A DNA stretch of 64,000 bases from DATBLY01 sp963705545 (lineage in GTDB: Bacteria > Actinomycetota > UBA4738 > HRBIN12). The position numbers and the translations under genes were made by a program. The notes below the pieces were generated by a model. That model was not told the DNA's origin, ran no database searches, and saw only the letters and a program-made list of their open reading frames with translations. Every line of letters begins with the position of its first letter. Positions within the stretch are counted from its first letter, which is position 1. Shown here one piece after another: positions 1-8,861 of the stretch. The stretch spans positions 310,001 through 374,000 of the forward strand of contig CAVPJX010000001.1 of assembly GCA_963705545.1 (NCBI GenBank), written 5' to 3'.

Positions 1-14
1 CTCCGAAGACCACC

Positions 15-1091
15 TCAGCCTCCCTCCGCCGCGCCCGCCGGTGCAGGGCCGGACGACCCACGGACCACCAGCTCGACGGGCACCGTGATCGTGGGCGCCT
101 CGCGTTCGGGCTCCTCGACCATCTGCAGGAGCGCCTCCCCGGCCGCCCGACCCAATGCCTCTCCATCCTGATGTACGGTGCTGAGCGCCGGTCTGAGCAG
201 GGCCGCCAGCGGGATATCGTCGAAGCCCACGACCGATACGTCGTCCGGCACCCCGATCCCGCGCTCCTCCAGCGCCCGCAGCGCCCCCGCGGCCATGAGG
301 TCCGACGCCGCGAAGACGGCGGTCGGCCGGTCGGTCGCGGCCGACAGCTCCCGCATGGCTCGGTACCCCGACTCCGGGTAGAAGTCACCCTCGACGACCC
401 AACCGGGCCGGCTCTCCAGGCCCAGGCGGCCGAGCTCCCGGCGGTAGCCGAGGAGCCGGTCGACGCCCGGCCGGGTGTCCGTCGGGCCACCGATCAAGGC
501 GATCCGGCGATGCCCGAGCTCGCGCAGGTGGCGGACGACGAGCGCCGCACCGGCGACGTTGTCCGAGCTCACGTACCCGGTGCGGCCCCCCGAGAAGTCC
601 TGATCGATCGCCATGCAGGGGATCCCCGACCGGGTGAGCGATTCCACGTGCGGGTCGTTGCGATCCACTCCCATGATCACCACACCCTCGACGCGGTGAT
701 GCCGGGCACGGTTGAGGAAGCTCGACCCGGACCCGACCGTCCGGGTCCGGGTCGCCCCGAACAGCAGCAGATCGAACCCCTCCTCGCCCACGATCCCTTT
801 CAGCCCGCCGAGCACCTCCTGGAAGAAGGGGTGCTGCAGGTCCGGATGGCCCGGACCCGTTTCCAGGATCACCCCGACGGTGTGGGACCGGCCGGTCGCG
901 AGCAGCCGTGCCGCTCGATCCGGCGTCCAGTCCATCTCGCGGATCGTGGCGAGCACGCGTTCCCGGGTCTCGTCGCTGACGTCGGGGTAGTCGTTCAGGA
1001 CGCGTGAAACGGTGGCGACCGACACGCCGACCCGCTCCGCGAGCTCCTTGATCGTCGCGATGGCGCGTCCCTCCCCGAGCCTCGTGCTCAC
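15..1091 (-). CDS. LacI-family transcriptional regulator (sugar operon repressor)
   Basis: 358 residues. Residues about 12-33 form the typical N-terminal helix-turn-helix (TIKELAERVGVS, then VATVSRVLN). Hinge helix residues follow (AARLLATGRSHTVGVI), then a type I periplasmic-binding-like effector domain with the family signatures IPCMAIDQD and SVVGFDDIPLA. The start is GTG at 1091; no better start exists downstream, and the ~10 residues before the HTH are slightly more than usual. It is divergent from the GH1 beta-glucosidase gene, so the likely ligand is a sugar or sugar phosphate released by the adjacent hydrolases. A near-perfect palindrome (1094-1109) abuts its start codon, which suggests autoregulation. 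Family assignment is firm; the effector is inferred. Confidence 0.93.
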   Translation of the reverse strand: MSTRLGEGRAIATIKELAERVGVSVATVSRVLNDYPDVSDETRERVLATIREMDWTPDRAARLLATGRSHTVGVILETGPGHPDLQHPFFQEVLGGLKGIVGEEGFDLLLFGATRTRTVGSGSSFLNRARHHRVEGVVIMGVDRNDPHVESLTRSGIPCMAIDQDFSGGRTGYVSSDNVAGAALVVRHLRELGHRRIALIGGPTDTRPGVDRLLGYRRELGRLGLESRPGWVVEGDFYPESGYRAMRELSAATDRPTAVFAASDLMAAGALRALEERGIGVPDDVSVVGFDDIPLAALLRPALSTVHQDGEALGRAAGEALLQMVEEPEREAPTITVPVELVVRGSSGPAPAGAAEGG

Positions 1092-1093
1092 GG

Positions 1094-1109
1094 CCGGAAG
1101 CGTTTCCGG
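1094..1109. promoter_or_regulatory. LacI-type operator palindrome
   Basis: The 16-base sequence CCGGAAGCGTTTCCGG reads as a palindrome apart from its central GCGT. It matches the GGAA-N-CG-N-TTCC shape of LacI/GalR operators. It lies two bases upstream of the lacI-like GTG and downstream of that gene's candidate promoter. A bound repressor would block its own transcript, and it also sits in the shared divergent region with the GH1 gene. Seen directly; the function is inferred from family knowledge. Confidence 0.7.
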
Positions 1110-1123
1110 ACCGCCTGACTGAG

Positions 1124-1153
1124 ACGCTAGTCCGACCCTCCGAGCCCTGTCAA
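1124..1153 (-). promoter_or_regulatory. Candidate housekeeping-sigma promoter of the LacI-family gene
   Basis: On the minus strand, TTGACA (1148-1153) is followed after an 18-base spacer by TAGCGT (1124-1129). Transcription would begin near 1117, upstream of the operator palindrome at 1094-1109. Motif match only. Confidence 0.5.
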
Positions 1154-1185
1154 GTCAGTGGATGGGCCATAGCCTGCGATATGAG

Positions 1186-1191
1186 TATGCT
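1186..1191 (+). promoter_or_regulatory. Candidate -10 element for a leaderless beta-glucosidase transcript
   Basis: TATGCT ends 8 bases before the GTG start at 1200, and no Shine-Dalgarno sequence is visible. A -10 this close to the start codon is the hallmark of leaderless actinobacterial transcripts. No good -35 is seen. Confidence 0.35.
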
Positions 1192-1199
1192 CCTGGGCC

Positions 1200-2603
1200 G
1201 TGAACTCCCCCTTCGATCCAACCCCGAACGACTCGGAAGGTTCCGGAAGCGGTTCCAGCCCTGAGACGCCGGCCGACGGCGCGGGTTCCCCTCCGGGGTT
1301 CGAATGGGGGGCGGCCACCGCCGCCTACCAGATCGAGGGGGCCGTCCGCGAGGACGGGCGAGGGGAAAGCATCTGGGATCGGTTCTCGCACACCCCCGGG
1401 AAGGTCGCCGGCGGCGACACCGGCGACGTGGCCTGCGACCACTACCACCGATACGGGACAGACGTCGCCCTCATGGCGGAACTCGGACTCCACGCCTACC
1501 GGTTCTCGGTCGCGTGGCCTCGCGTGATGCCCGACGGGGACGGTCCCGTGAACACGGCGGGGCTCGACTTCTACGACCGGTTGGTCGACGAGCTCTCCGC
1601 ACGCGGGATCCGCCCTTTCGTCACGCTCTACCACTGGGACCTCCCCCAGGCGCTGGAGGACGCGGGCGGATGGCCCTCCCGAGCCACCGCGACCGCCTTC
1701 GGCCGGTACGCCACCGCCGTCGCCGAGCGGCTCGGCGATCGCGTCGATCGGTTCGCGACGCTGAACGAGCCGTTCGTGGTCGCCGACCATGGGTACCGGA
1801 GCGGTTCCCACGCGCCGGGCCGGATCGACCCGCTCGCCGCGCTCGCCGCCTCCCACCACCTGCTGCTGGCCCATGGCCTCGGGGTCCAGGCGATCCGGGC
1901 CGCGGCCCCCGCTGCCCAGGTCGGCCTCGTGCTCAACTTCGAACCGCAGCACCCTGCCTCCGACGATCCCGACGACGCGCTGATGGCCGCCGTCCGGCAC
2001 GACGAGCTCAACCGGTGGTACCTGGACCCGGTCACGGGTCGCGGGTACCCGCCGTCCGCGTCGTCCGCGTGGGGATCGCTCGGCGAGGAGCGAGTCCACG
2101 ACGACCTGAGCACGATCGCTCAGCCGATCGACTTCCTGGGCGTGAACTACTACTCGCGCGCGGTGGTGCGCTCCCCCGCCCTGCCAGCGCTGTCGGCGTC
2201 ACCGATGGAGCGGACGGCGATGGGCTGGGAGGTGTACCCGGACGGGCTCGCGGAGACCCTCCGGTTCGTGGCGACACGCACCGGCGATCTGCCGCTGTTC
2301 GTGACCGAGAACGGGGCGGCCTACCCGCTCGACGATCGGGACCCGTCACGCGACCCCGACCGGGTCCGCTTCCTCCGGCGTCACGTGGACGTGGCTCGCC
2401 GCGCCGTCGCCGAGGGCATCCCGCTCCGCGGATACTTCGTGTGGTCCCTGCTGGACAACTTCGAATGGGCGCACGGCTACGGGCCGCGGTTCGGCATCGT
2501 GCACGTCGACTACGACACACAGGAGCGTACGGTCCGGGACAGCGGACGCTTCTGGTCCGCGTTGGCCCGGGACTACGAGCCGGACCCCTCCCCCGAGCCG
2601 TAG
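1200..2603 (+). CDS. GH1 family beta-glucosidase
   Basis: 467 residues. After a 30-residue Ser/Gly/Pro-rich N-terminal stretch, a complete glycoside hydrolase family 1 barrel begins (GFEWGAATAAYQIEGA). The acid/base Glu190 lies in TLNEP and the nucleophile Glu370 in FVTENG. The substrate-binding WDLPQ and the C-terminal WSLLDNFEWAHGY motif are also present. No signal peptide is seen, so it is cytoplasmic and should hydrolyse imported beta-glucosides or cellobiose-like disaccharides. The start is GTG at 1200. It is divergent from the LacI-type gene, which probably controls it. Its 3' end overlaps the convergent MalK-type ATPase gene by 31 bases. Exact sugar preference cannot be read from sequence. 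Confidence 0.95.
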   Translation: MNSPFDPTPNDSEGSGSGSSPETPADGAGSPPGFEWGAATAAYQIEGAVREDGRGESIWDRFSHTPGKVAGGDTGDVACDHYHRYGTDVALMAELGLHAYRFSVAWPRVMPDGDGPVNTAGLDFYDRLVDELSARGIRPFVTLYHWDLPQALEDAGGWPSRATATAFGRYATAVAERLGDRVDRFATLNEPFVVADHGYRSGSHAPGRIDPLAALAASHHLLLAHGLGVQAIRAAAPAAQVGLVLNFEPQHPASDDPDDALMAAVRHDELNRWYLDPVTGRGYPPSASSAWGSLGEERVHDDLSTIAQPIDFLGVNYYSRAVVRSPALPALSASPMERTAMGWEVYPDGLAETLRFVATRTGDLPLFVTENGAAYPLDDRDPSRDPDRVRFLRRHVDVARRAVAEGIPLRGYFVWSLLDNFEWAHGYGPRFGIVHVDYDTQERTVRDSGRFWSALARDYEPDPSPEP

Positions 2604-3802
2604 ATCGCGAGCCCCGTCTCGGGGTCGAAGTAGTGCAGCCGCGACACGTCGACGACGAGCTCGACGAGCTGGTCGGTCTGCGCATCGGTGCGAGGGTTCA
2701 GGCGAGCGAGGAAGGTGGATTCGCCGGCCTCGGCACGTTGCTCCACCGCCTGCAGGGCCTCGACGCCCACGTCGTCCGCGAGCTCCTTCACGTCGTCGGT
2801 CAGTACCTCGGGGGCGTCGATCTTCAGGTGCACCACCACATCGGCCCCGAGCGCCTCTCGCAGGAGCACCCGAGCCCGGATCCGCCGGTCGCCCGGGGCC
2901 TCCGCGACGAGCGAGGCGTCCTCGAGGTCCTCGGGTCGCAGGCCGAGGATCACGTTGCGCCCCTCGTAGGCGCGGAGCCCGGGCCGCTCGACGAAGACCT
3001 CGTTCGGGATCCCCAAGCTGAAGCTGCCGAACTCGACCCCACGCGACCCGTTCGATCCCGTCATCGTCGCCTCGACGAGGTTCATCGCGGGCGAGCCGAT
3101 GAAGCCGGCCACGAAGAGGTTGCGCGGGTGGTCGTAGAGGAACTGGGGCGTATCGACCTGCTGCAGCACGCCCTTGCGGATCACCGCCACCCGATCCCCC
3201 ATCGTCATCGCCTCGACCTGATCGTGCGTGACGTAGATCGTGGTGGTTGAGAGCTCGTGCTGGATCCGTGCGATCTCGGAGCGCATCTGCACACGGAGCT
3301 TCGCGTCGAGGTTCGAGAGCGGCTCGTCCATCAGGAACGCCTTCGGTTCACGGACGATCGCTCGACCCATCGCCACCCGCTGACGCTGACCCCCGGAGAG
3401 GGCTTTGGGCTTGCGCTGCAAGAGTTCATCGAGCCCGAGGATGTCCGCGGCCTTGCGGACACGGCGATCGATCTCCGGCTTGTCGAGCTTGCGGAGCTTC
3501 AGGCCGAACGCCATGTTGTCGTACACGGTCATGTGCGGGTACAGGGCGTAGTTCTGGAACACCATCGCGATGTCCCGCTCCTTCGGTGGGACGCCGTTCA
3601 CGATCCGCTCCCCGATCCGGATCGAGCCGGCGCTGATCGTCTCCAGCCCCGCCACCATCCGCAGGGCGGTCGTCTTCCCGCAGCCGGACGGGCCGACGAG
3701 GACGATGAACTCACCGTCCTCGATGTCCAGGTTCAGGTCGGAGACCGCCGTAGTGCCGTCCGCGTATACCTTCGAGACGCCGTCGATCACGATCTCGGCC
3801 AT
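2573..3802 (-). CDS. MalK/UgpC/MsmX-type sugar ABC transporter ATPase
   Basis: 409 residues from ATG 3802, which has a strong Shine-Dalgarno (GGGAGGAGGGAC). An upstream in-frame start would add 45 atypical residues. It has Walker A (GPSGCGKTT), Q-loop (FQNYALYPHMTV), signature LSGGQRQR, Walker B (FLMDEPLSNLDAKL) and the switch His (VTHDQVEAM). The C-terminal OB/TOBE regulatory domain typical of CUT1 transporters follows (LGLRPEDLEDAS), with a C-terminus longer than usual. It energises uptake of oligosaccharides or glycerol phosphate. No binding protein or MalFG permease lies in this window, so it is an orphan that presumably serves transporters encoded elsewhere, as MsmX does. It follows the GH13 gene by 67 bases. 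Confidence 0.93.
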   Translation of the reverse strand: MAEIVIDGVSKVYADGTTAVSDLNLDIEDGEFIVLVGPSGCGKTTALRMVAGLETISAGSIRIGERIVNGVPPKERDIAMVFQNYALYPHMTVYDNMAFGLKLRKLDKPEIDRRVRKAADILGLDELLQRKPKALSGGQRQRVAMGRAIVREPKAFLMDEPLSNLDAKLRVQMRSEIARIQHELSTTTIYVTHDQVEAMTMGDRVAVIRKGVLQQVDTPQFLYDHPRNLFVAGFIGSPAMNLVEATMTGSNGSRGVEFGSFSLGIPNEVFVERPGLRAYEGRNVILGLRPEDLEDASLVAEAPGDRRIRARVLLREALGADVVVHLKIDAPEVLTDDVKELADDVGVEALQAVEQRAEAGESTFLARLNPRTDAQTDQLVELVVDVSRLHYFDPETGLAIYGSGEGSGS

Positions 3803-3869
3803 GTCCCTCCTCCCGGTCCCACGGCGGTATTCAACCCCACGAGCGCACCCGCGGTCGAGTCGAGCGGCA

Positions 3870-5450
3870 TCACGGGGAGACCTCGACGACGGCTCCCTCC
3901 CAGCCGTCGAGCCGCAGGCTCCCCGATGTCGCCTCACCGCCTCGCGCGTGCGATGTCCCGATCAGGATGCGTCCGTCGACGGGGATCTCGGCCGGCCGTT
4001 CCTGGTGGTTGATCGCGACGAGCGTTCCCGGGCCGCGCCGCCAGGCCCAGGTACCGGCCGGCGACGCGACCGGCTCGTAGGCGCCGCCCCTCAGGTCCTC
4101 TCGGTGGCGTCGCAGCGCGATCAGGTCCCTGCACAGGTGCAGGATCGACGCCGGGTCATCCCGCTGCGCGGCCACGTTCGCGATGGCCGGGTCGGGTTCG
4201 GGGAGCCAGGCTTCCGCGCCCGGGGCGCTGAAGCCACCGCCGTCGTCCCACGGCATCGGCGCCCGCATCCGGTCCCGCCCGGGTTCCTCCGGCCAACCGC
4301 GGATCCCGACGGGATCGAGCAGACGCTCGCGAGGCACGTCCACCTCGCCCACACCGATCTCATCGCCGTAGTACAGGATCGGGGTGCCGCGCAGCGTCAG
4401 CAGGAGCAGCAACGAGGCGCGGATGATCCGGTCGTCGCCGCCGGCCCACCGCGTCGGGAAGCGCCCCCCGTCGTGGTTCGATCCGGCCCAGACCGGCCAC
4501 CCGCCCGGGGGCAGCGCCGCCTCCGTGGCCTCGACCACCCGTCGCCATCCGTCGCCCGGCTCGGCGAACATGAAGGGGAAGTTCTGTGCCAGGTGCAGCT
4601 CGTCGTCATGGCCGTAGAAGTCCGCGAGGGTCCCGACGTCGAGCACCCAGGTCTCCCCCATCAGGAGCGGTTCGGGGTCGTAGGTCTCCGCGATCGCTCG
4701 CCAGCGCCGCATCACGTCGTGGACCTCGGGCCGGTTCATGTTGAACTCGGGACGCTGGCCCAGCGCCCGGAGCTTCGGGTGCGCGTCGTCACCGATCGGC
4801 GGGTTGTCCCGCAGCTCGAGGTCCTTGACGATGCCGTGCGCGACGTCGATCCGGAAGCCCGCGATCCCGCGATCGAACCAGAAGCGCAGGACGTCGTCGA
4901 ACGCCGCGCGGACGTCCTCGCTCCACCAGTTCAGGTCCGGCTGGGCCGCGAGGAAGTTGTGCAGGTACCACTGCCGCGTCGCAGGCTCCCACGTCCAAGC
5001 GGCACCGCCGAACGTGGAGCGCCAGTTGTTCGGAGGGGCCGCCGCGCCGGCTCCGTCGGCCCACACGTACCAATCTCGGTGGGCCGCCGATCGGCTCGAA
5101 CGCGCGTCGACGAACCACGGGTGACGGTCGCTCGTGTGGTTCGGGACCAGGTCGAGCACGACGCGGATCCCGCGCTCACCGGCGGCCGCCACCAACCGGT
5201 CGAGCGTGTCCAGGTCCCCGAACTCGGGCGCGACCGCCCGATAGTCCGCCACGTCGTACCCCCAGTCCGCGTTGGGGGACGGGTGGATCGGGTTCAGCCA
5301 GATCCCGTCGACGCCCAGCCAGGAGAGGTGGTCGAGGCGTCCGATGACCCCGTCGAGGTCACCGTGCCCGTCCCCGTCGCTATCGACGAACGAGCGCGGA
5401 TAGACCTGGTAGAGCACGCCATGGCGCCACCAGGCCTCCGGGGCCGGCAC
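3870..5450 (-). CDS. GH13 alpha-glucosidase / oligo-1,6-glucosidase type
   Basis: 526 residues, GTG start. A GH13 barrel begins at WWRHGVLYQVYPRSF. Conserved regions seen are DLVPNHTSD (region I), GFRIDVAH with nucleophile Asp202 (region II), MGETW with general acid Glu266 (region III) and SNHD with Asp327 (region IV). The short DGHGDLDGVIGRLDHL segment after the first strand is typical of the oligo-1,6-glucosidase / alpha-glucosidase / sucrose-isomerase subfamilies. No signal peptide is seen, so it acts in the cytoplasm on short alpha-glucosides. It starts only three bases after the secG stop and is followed by the MalK-type gene, forming a co-directional sugar-use unit with both. Linkage specificity (1,4 versus 1,6) is not resolved. 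Confidence 0.93.
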   Translation of the reverse strand: MPAPEAWWRHGVLYQVYPRSFVDSDGDGHGDLDGVIGRLDHLSWLGVDGIWLNPIHPSPNADWGYDVADYRAVAPEFGDLDTLDRLVAAAGERGIRVVLDLVPNHTSDRHPWFVDARSSRSAAHRDWYVWADGAGAAAPPNNWRSTFGGAAWTWEPATRQWYLHNFLAAQPDLNWWSEDVRAAFDDVLRFWFDRGIAGFRIDVAHGIVKDLELRDNPPIGDDAHPKLRALGQRPEFNMNRPEVHDVMRRWRAIAETYDPEPLLMGETWVLDVGTLADFYGHDDELHLAQNFPFMFAEPGDGWRRVVEATEAALPPGGWPVWAGSNHDGGRFPTRWAGGDDRIIRASLLLLLTLRGTPILYYGDEIGVGEVDVPRERLLDPVGIRGWPEEPGRDRMRAPMPWDDGGGFSAPGAEAWLPEPDPAIANVAAQRDDPASILHLCRDLIALRRHREDLRGGAYEPVASPAGTWAWRRGPGTLVAINHQERPAEIPVDGRILIGTSHARGGEATSGSLRLDGWEGAVVEVSP

Positions 5451-5453
5451 GGT

Positions 5454-5681
5454 CTACGGGTTCCACTGCCAGGAGAGCCAGAACGTGCAGATGCCGAAGA
5501 CGATCGCCGTGATCACGGTGATGCGGTCCAGGGTCCGTTCGAGGGCGGTCCCACCGGCCAGGTTCGACGCGCCGCCGAACATGTCCGACAGGCCGCTTCC
5601 CCTGCCCGAGTGGAGCAGGATCGTGACGATGAGGAACAGGGCGGAGATCACGTCGAGCACGATGATGACGGTGGCGAGCAT
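5454..5681 (-). CDS. secG: Preprotein translocase subunit SecG
   Basis: 75 residues from ATG 5681; an in-frame extension upstream is atypical. There are two hydrophobic segments (residues 2-22 and about 50-70) joined by the conserved SecG loop (HSGRGSGLSDMFGG, then GGTALERTLDRIT). It is the small membrane subunit of the SecYEG channel and aids SecA-driven export. In classical actinobacteria secG directly follows tpiA; here an apgM gene and a whole Opp operon lie between them. It sits between oppF and the GH13 gene. Confidence 0.92.
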   Translation of the reverse strand: MLATVIIVLDVISALFLIVTILLHSGRGSGLSDMFGGASNLAGGTALERTLDRITVITAIVFGICTFWLSWQWNP

Positions 5682-5710
5682 GGTGTCCTTCGTCCTCCAG
5701 GCTTCTCGCG

Positions 5711-6772
5711 TCAGTCGGAGACCGCGGCAGCCCCGATGGTACGGTCTTCGAGCGGGAAATGACACGCCGCGACCTGTCCCGGGTGCTGCGGTTCGAGCTG
5801 CGGCTCCACATCCCGACAGGTCGGGAACTGCGCCCTCGGGCAGCGCGGATGGAAGCGACACCCGGACGGCGGATCGATCGGCGACGGGACGTCTCCCTCC
5901 AGGATGATGCGCTTGCGCTCCCGCGCGAGGGTCGGGTCGGCGATCGGGACCGCCGAGAGCAGGGCGCCCGTGTACGGATGCTTCGGCGTCTTGTAGAGCG
6001 TCGGACCGTTCGCCATCTCGACGATCTTGCCCAGGTACATCACGGCGACGCGGTCCGAGACGTGCTTCACGACGGACAGGTCGTGCGCGATGAAGAGGTA
6101 CGTCAGCTTGAACTCCTCCTGGAGATCCTCCAGCAGGTTCAGGATCTGCGCCTGGATCGAGACGTCGAGCGCCGACACCGGCTCGTCGCAGACGATCAGC
6201 TTCGGCCGCAGGCCGAGCGCGCGCGCCACCCCGATCCGCTGGCGTTGCCCGCCCGAGAACTCGTGAGGGTACCGGTTGTAGTGCTCGGGGTTCAGACCGA
6301 CGAGCTCCATCAGCTGCTGGACCTCGCCCTTCACGTTCCCGCGGGCAGCGGTGCCGTGCAGGCGGAAAGGATCCCCGATGATCGTGCCGACCGTCTTACG
6401 CGGGTTCAGCGAGGCGTAGGGGTCCTGGAAGATCATCTGCATGTCCCGCCGGATGTCCCGGAGCTCCTTGCCCTCGAGCGAGGTGATGTCGCGACCTTCG
6501 AAGAAGATCTGTCCCGCGGTGGGTTCGAACAGGCGCATCACGACGCGCGCGAGCGTCGACTTGCCGCAGCCGGTCTCCCCCACCAGGCCGAGCGTCTCGC
6601 CCGGATGCACCTCGAGGTCGACCCCGTCGACCGCGTGGACGTCGCCGACCCTGTGCTGGAAGAGGATCCCGCGCGTGATCGGGAAGTACTTCTTCAGCCC
6701 GACGAGCTTGACCAGCGGCTCGCCTTTCGGCGGCGTCGCCTCCGGCGGACGTTCGCTCACCTCGACGCTCAT
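5711..6772 (-). CDS. oppF: Oligopeptide/dipeptide ABC transporter ATPase, OppF/DppF type
   Basis: 353 residues from ATG 6772, which overlaps the oppD stop as ATGA, indicating translational coupling. It has Walker A (GETGCGKSTL), Q-loop (FQDPYASLNPRKTVG), signature SGGQRQRIGVARAL, Walker B (LIVCDEPVSALDVS) and the His switch (FIAHDLSVVKH). The C-terminal oligopeptide-transporter extension carries GCRFHPRCPRAQFPTC, the Cys-rich motif found in OppD/F and DppD/F. It pairs with OppD to power import through OppBC. Last Opp gene of the operon. Confidence 0.94.
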   Translation of the reverse strand: MSVEVSERPPEATPPKGEPLVKLVGLKKYFPITRGILFQHRVGDVHAVDGVDLEVHPGETLGLVGETGCGKSTLARVVMRLFEPTAGQIFFEGRDITSLEGKELRDIRRDMQMIFQDPYASLNPRKTVGTIIGDPFRLHGTAARGNVKGEVQQLMELVGLNPEHYNRYPHEFSGGQRQRIGVARALGLRPKLIVCDEPVSALDVSIQAQILNLLEDLQEEFKLTYLFIAHDLSVVKHVSDRVAVMYLGKIVEMANGPTLYKTPKHPYTGALLSAVPIADPTLARERKRIILEGDVPSPIDPPSGCRFHPRCPRAQFPTCRDVEPQLEPQHPGQVAACHFPLEDRTIGAAAVSD

Positions 6773-7782
6773 CGGCGCGCCATCACCACCTCGTTCAGGA
6801 TGCGCTGCTTCTCCTCGAAGCTCAGGTGACACGCGGCCGCGTGGTGGCCGTCGACCGGGAGGAGCGCGGGCACGTCGGTCTTGCACACGTCCATCACGTA
6901 GGGGCATCGCGGATGGAACGCGCAGCCGGCCGGCACGTTGATCAGGGACGGCGGCAGACCGCGGATCGGATGCAAGGGCTCCTTCTCCTCGGCGTCCAGG
7001 CGCGGGATCGAGCCGAGGAGTCCCCAGGTGTAGGGGTGCAGCGGCCGGTAGTAGATGTCCTCGGTGTTGCCGAACTCGGCGGCCTTCCCCGCGTACATCA
7101 CCTGGATGTCGTCGCAGTGCTCGGCCACCACACCGAGGTCGTGGGTGATGATGATGACCGCGGCGTTGAACTCGTCCTTCAGGCGGTCGATCAGGTCGAG
7201 GATCTGCGCCTGGACGGTGACATCGAGGGCCGTCGTGGGCTCGTCGGCGATCAACAGATCCGGGTTCAGCGCGAGCGCCATCGCGATCATCGCCCGCTGC
7301 CGCATCCCCCCGGAGAACTCATGCGGGTACTGCTTGGCGCGCTCTTCCGGTCGGGGGATGTTGACCTTGCCCAGCATCTCGACGGCCTGATCGAACGCCT
7401 GTCGCTTGCTGACGTCCTGGTGATGCCGGATCGCCTCGGCGATCTGATCCCCCACCTTGTAGAAGGGATGCAGCGAGGTCATCGGGTCCTGGAAGATCAT
7501 CGAGATCTTCGCGCCGCGGATCGTGCGCATCTCGTCGGACGGGAGCTTCAGCAGGTCGACGCCCTGGAAGTTCACCTCGCCCGAGATCTGCGCCTGCTTC
7601 GAGGTGATCAGGCCCATCACGGTGAGCGAGCTGACGCTCTTGCCCGAACCGGATTCCCCGACGATCCCGAGCGTCTCGCCGGGCTGGACCGAGTAGGAGA
7701 TGCCGTCGACGGCCTTGACGACACCGTCGTCGGTGTTGAAGTGGACCTTGAGGTCCTTCACCTCGAGGAGCGGCTCGGCCAC
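6769..7782 (-). CDS. oppD: Oligopeptide/dipeptide ABC transporter ATPase, OppD/DppD type
   Basis: 337 residues from GTG 7782, whose G is shared with the oppB TAG stop (TAGTG). The reading frame stays open far upstream, but that extension is a shadow of oppB. It has Walker A (GESGSGKSVSSL), Q-loop (FQDPMTSLHPFYKVG), signature SGGMRQRAMIAMAL, Walker B (LLIADEPTTALDVT) and the switch His (ITHDLGVVAEH). The Cys motif GCAFHPRCPYVMDVC in the C-terminal extension is typical of peptide importers. It is coupled to oppF by an ATGA overlap. Confidence 0.94.
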   Translation of the reverse strand: MAEPLLEVKDLKVHFNTDDGVVKAVDGISYSVQPGETLGIVGESGSGKSVSSLTVMGLITSKQAQISGEVNFQGVDLLKLPSDEMRTIRGAKISMIFQDPMTSLHPFYKVGDQIAEAIRHHQDVSKRQAFDQAVEMLGKVNIPRPEERAKQYPHEFSGGMRQRAMIAMALALNPDLLIADEPTTALDVTVQAQILDLIDRLKDEFNAAVIIITHDLGVVAEHCDDIQVMYAGKAAEFGNTEDIYYRPLHPYTWGLLGSIPRLDAEEKEPLHPIRGLPPSLINVPAGCAFHPRCPYVMDVCKTDVPALLPVDGHHAAACHLSFEEKQRILNEVVMARR

Positions 7783-8753
7783 TACGTGTACCTCACGCGC
7801 GGATCGAGGAAGGCGTACACGACGTCGACGACGAGGTTCGCCACGGCGATGAACAGCGCACCCAGCACGGTTACGCCCATCACCATCGGGAAGTCGTTCG
7901 TGCCGATCGAGATCACCGCCAACTGGCCGACCCCGGGGAGCCCGAACAGCGTCTCGGTGATGAAGGCCCCACCCAGCAGAGCGCCGAGGTCGAGACCGAG
8001 CATCGTGACGACCGGCGTCAAGGCTCCGCGGAGCCCGTGCTTGAAGATGACACGCCGCTCCGTGAGCCCCTTGGCCCTCGCGGTCCGGATGTAGTCCTCG
8101 CTCATCGTCTCGATCAGGTTCCCGCGGACCATCCGGGCGTAGAACGCGGCCGACGTGATCGACAGCGTGATCCACGGCAGGATGAACTTGCCCTGCATCA
8201 CCGAGTCCCACATCGACGCCCCGATCTCGAGGCCCGACGAGGGCGCGATGCCCAACTTGAACCAGAAGAAGTAGAGCAGGAGTTGCCCCAGCCAGAACAC
8301 GGGCAGGGACACGCCGATCAGCGCGAAGACCATCGCCGACCGATCCCAGAACGACCCGCGTTTGATGCCCGAGAGGATCCCGATCGGGATCCCGATCAGC
8401 AGCCACAGGATGGCGGCCCCGAGCGCGAGCGTGATCGTCACCGGGAGCCGGCGGTAGATCTCCTCCTTCACGGGGACGAAGTTGCCGTAGGAGTAGTAGA
8501 CGTCCTCGGAGAGGAACAGCCCCGGCCAGGGGATCAGCCCCTTCGCGAACCGTCCGTACTGCACCCACAACGGCTTGTCCAAGCCGAACGCCTGGCGCGC
8601 CGCCTCGATCTGTTCGGGCGTCGTCGTGCGACCCACGGCTCGGCGCGCGGGGTCTCCGGCCGGAAGCTTCACGAAGATGATGAACGTCAGCAGGGAGACG
8701 ACGAAGAGCACCAGCACCAGGAACAGCACACGGCGGATCAGGTACCGGCCCAT
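7782..8753 (-). CDS. oppB: Oligopeptide ABC transporter permease, OppB/DppB type
   Basis: 323 residues. It has an N-terminal membrane helix, a large periplasmic loop after GDPARRAVGR, then five further hydrophobic segments. The inner-membrane EAA coupling loop reads TARAKGLTERRVIFKHGLR. It forms the import channel with OppC. It is encoded between oppA and oppD, and its stop overlaps the oppD start by one base. The ATG start is followed by the canonical MGRYLIRRVLFLV. Confidence 0.95.
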   Translation of the reverse strand: MGRYLIRRVLFLVLVLFVVSLLTFIIFVKLPAGDPARRAVGRTTTPEQIEAARQAFGLDKPLWVQYGRFAKGLIPWPGLFLSEDVYYSYGNFVPVKEEIYRRLPVTITLALGAAILWLLIGIPIGILSGIKRGSFWDRSAMVFALIGVSLPVFWLGQLLLYFFWFKLGIAPSSGLEIGASMWDSVMQGKFILPWITLSITSAAFYARMVRGNLIETMSEDYIRTARAKGLTERRVIFKHGLRGALTPVVTMLGLDLGALLGGAFITETLFGLPGVGQLAVISIGTNDFPMVMGVTVLGALFIAVANLVVDVVYAFLDPRVRYT

Positions 8754-8861
8754 CGAACACCTCCTCCAGGTCTCGGCGGTGGAGGGAGCCGGGCCGGTCC
8801 GGTCCGGCCCCCTCCCGCTCGCCTCCTATCTGTTCTCACCCTTCCCTCAACCCGTTGTCCA

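Noticed and set aside
3570..5762. 730-codon plus-strand open frame
   Set aside because: Shadow of the MalK-type, GH13 and secG genes.
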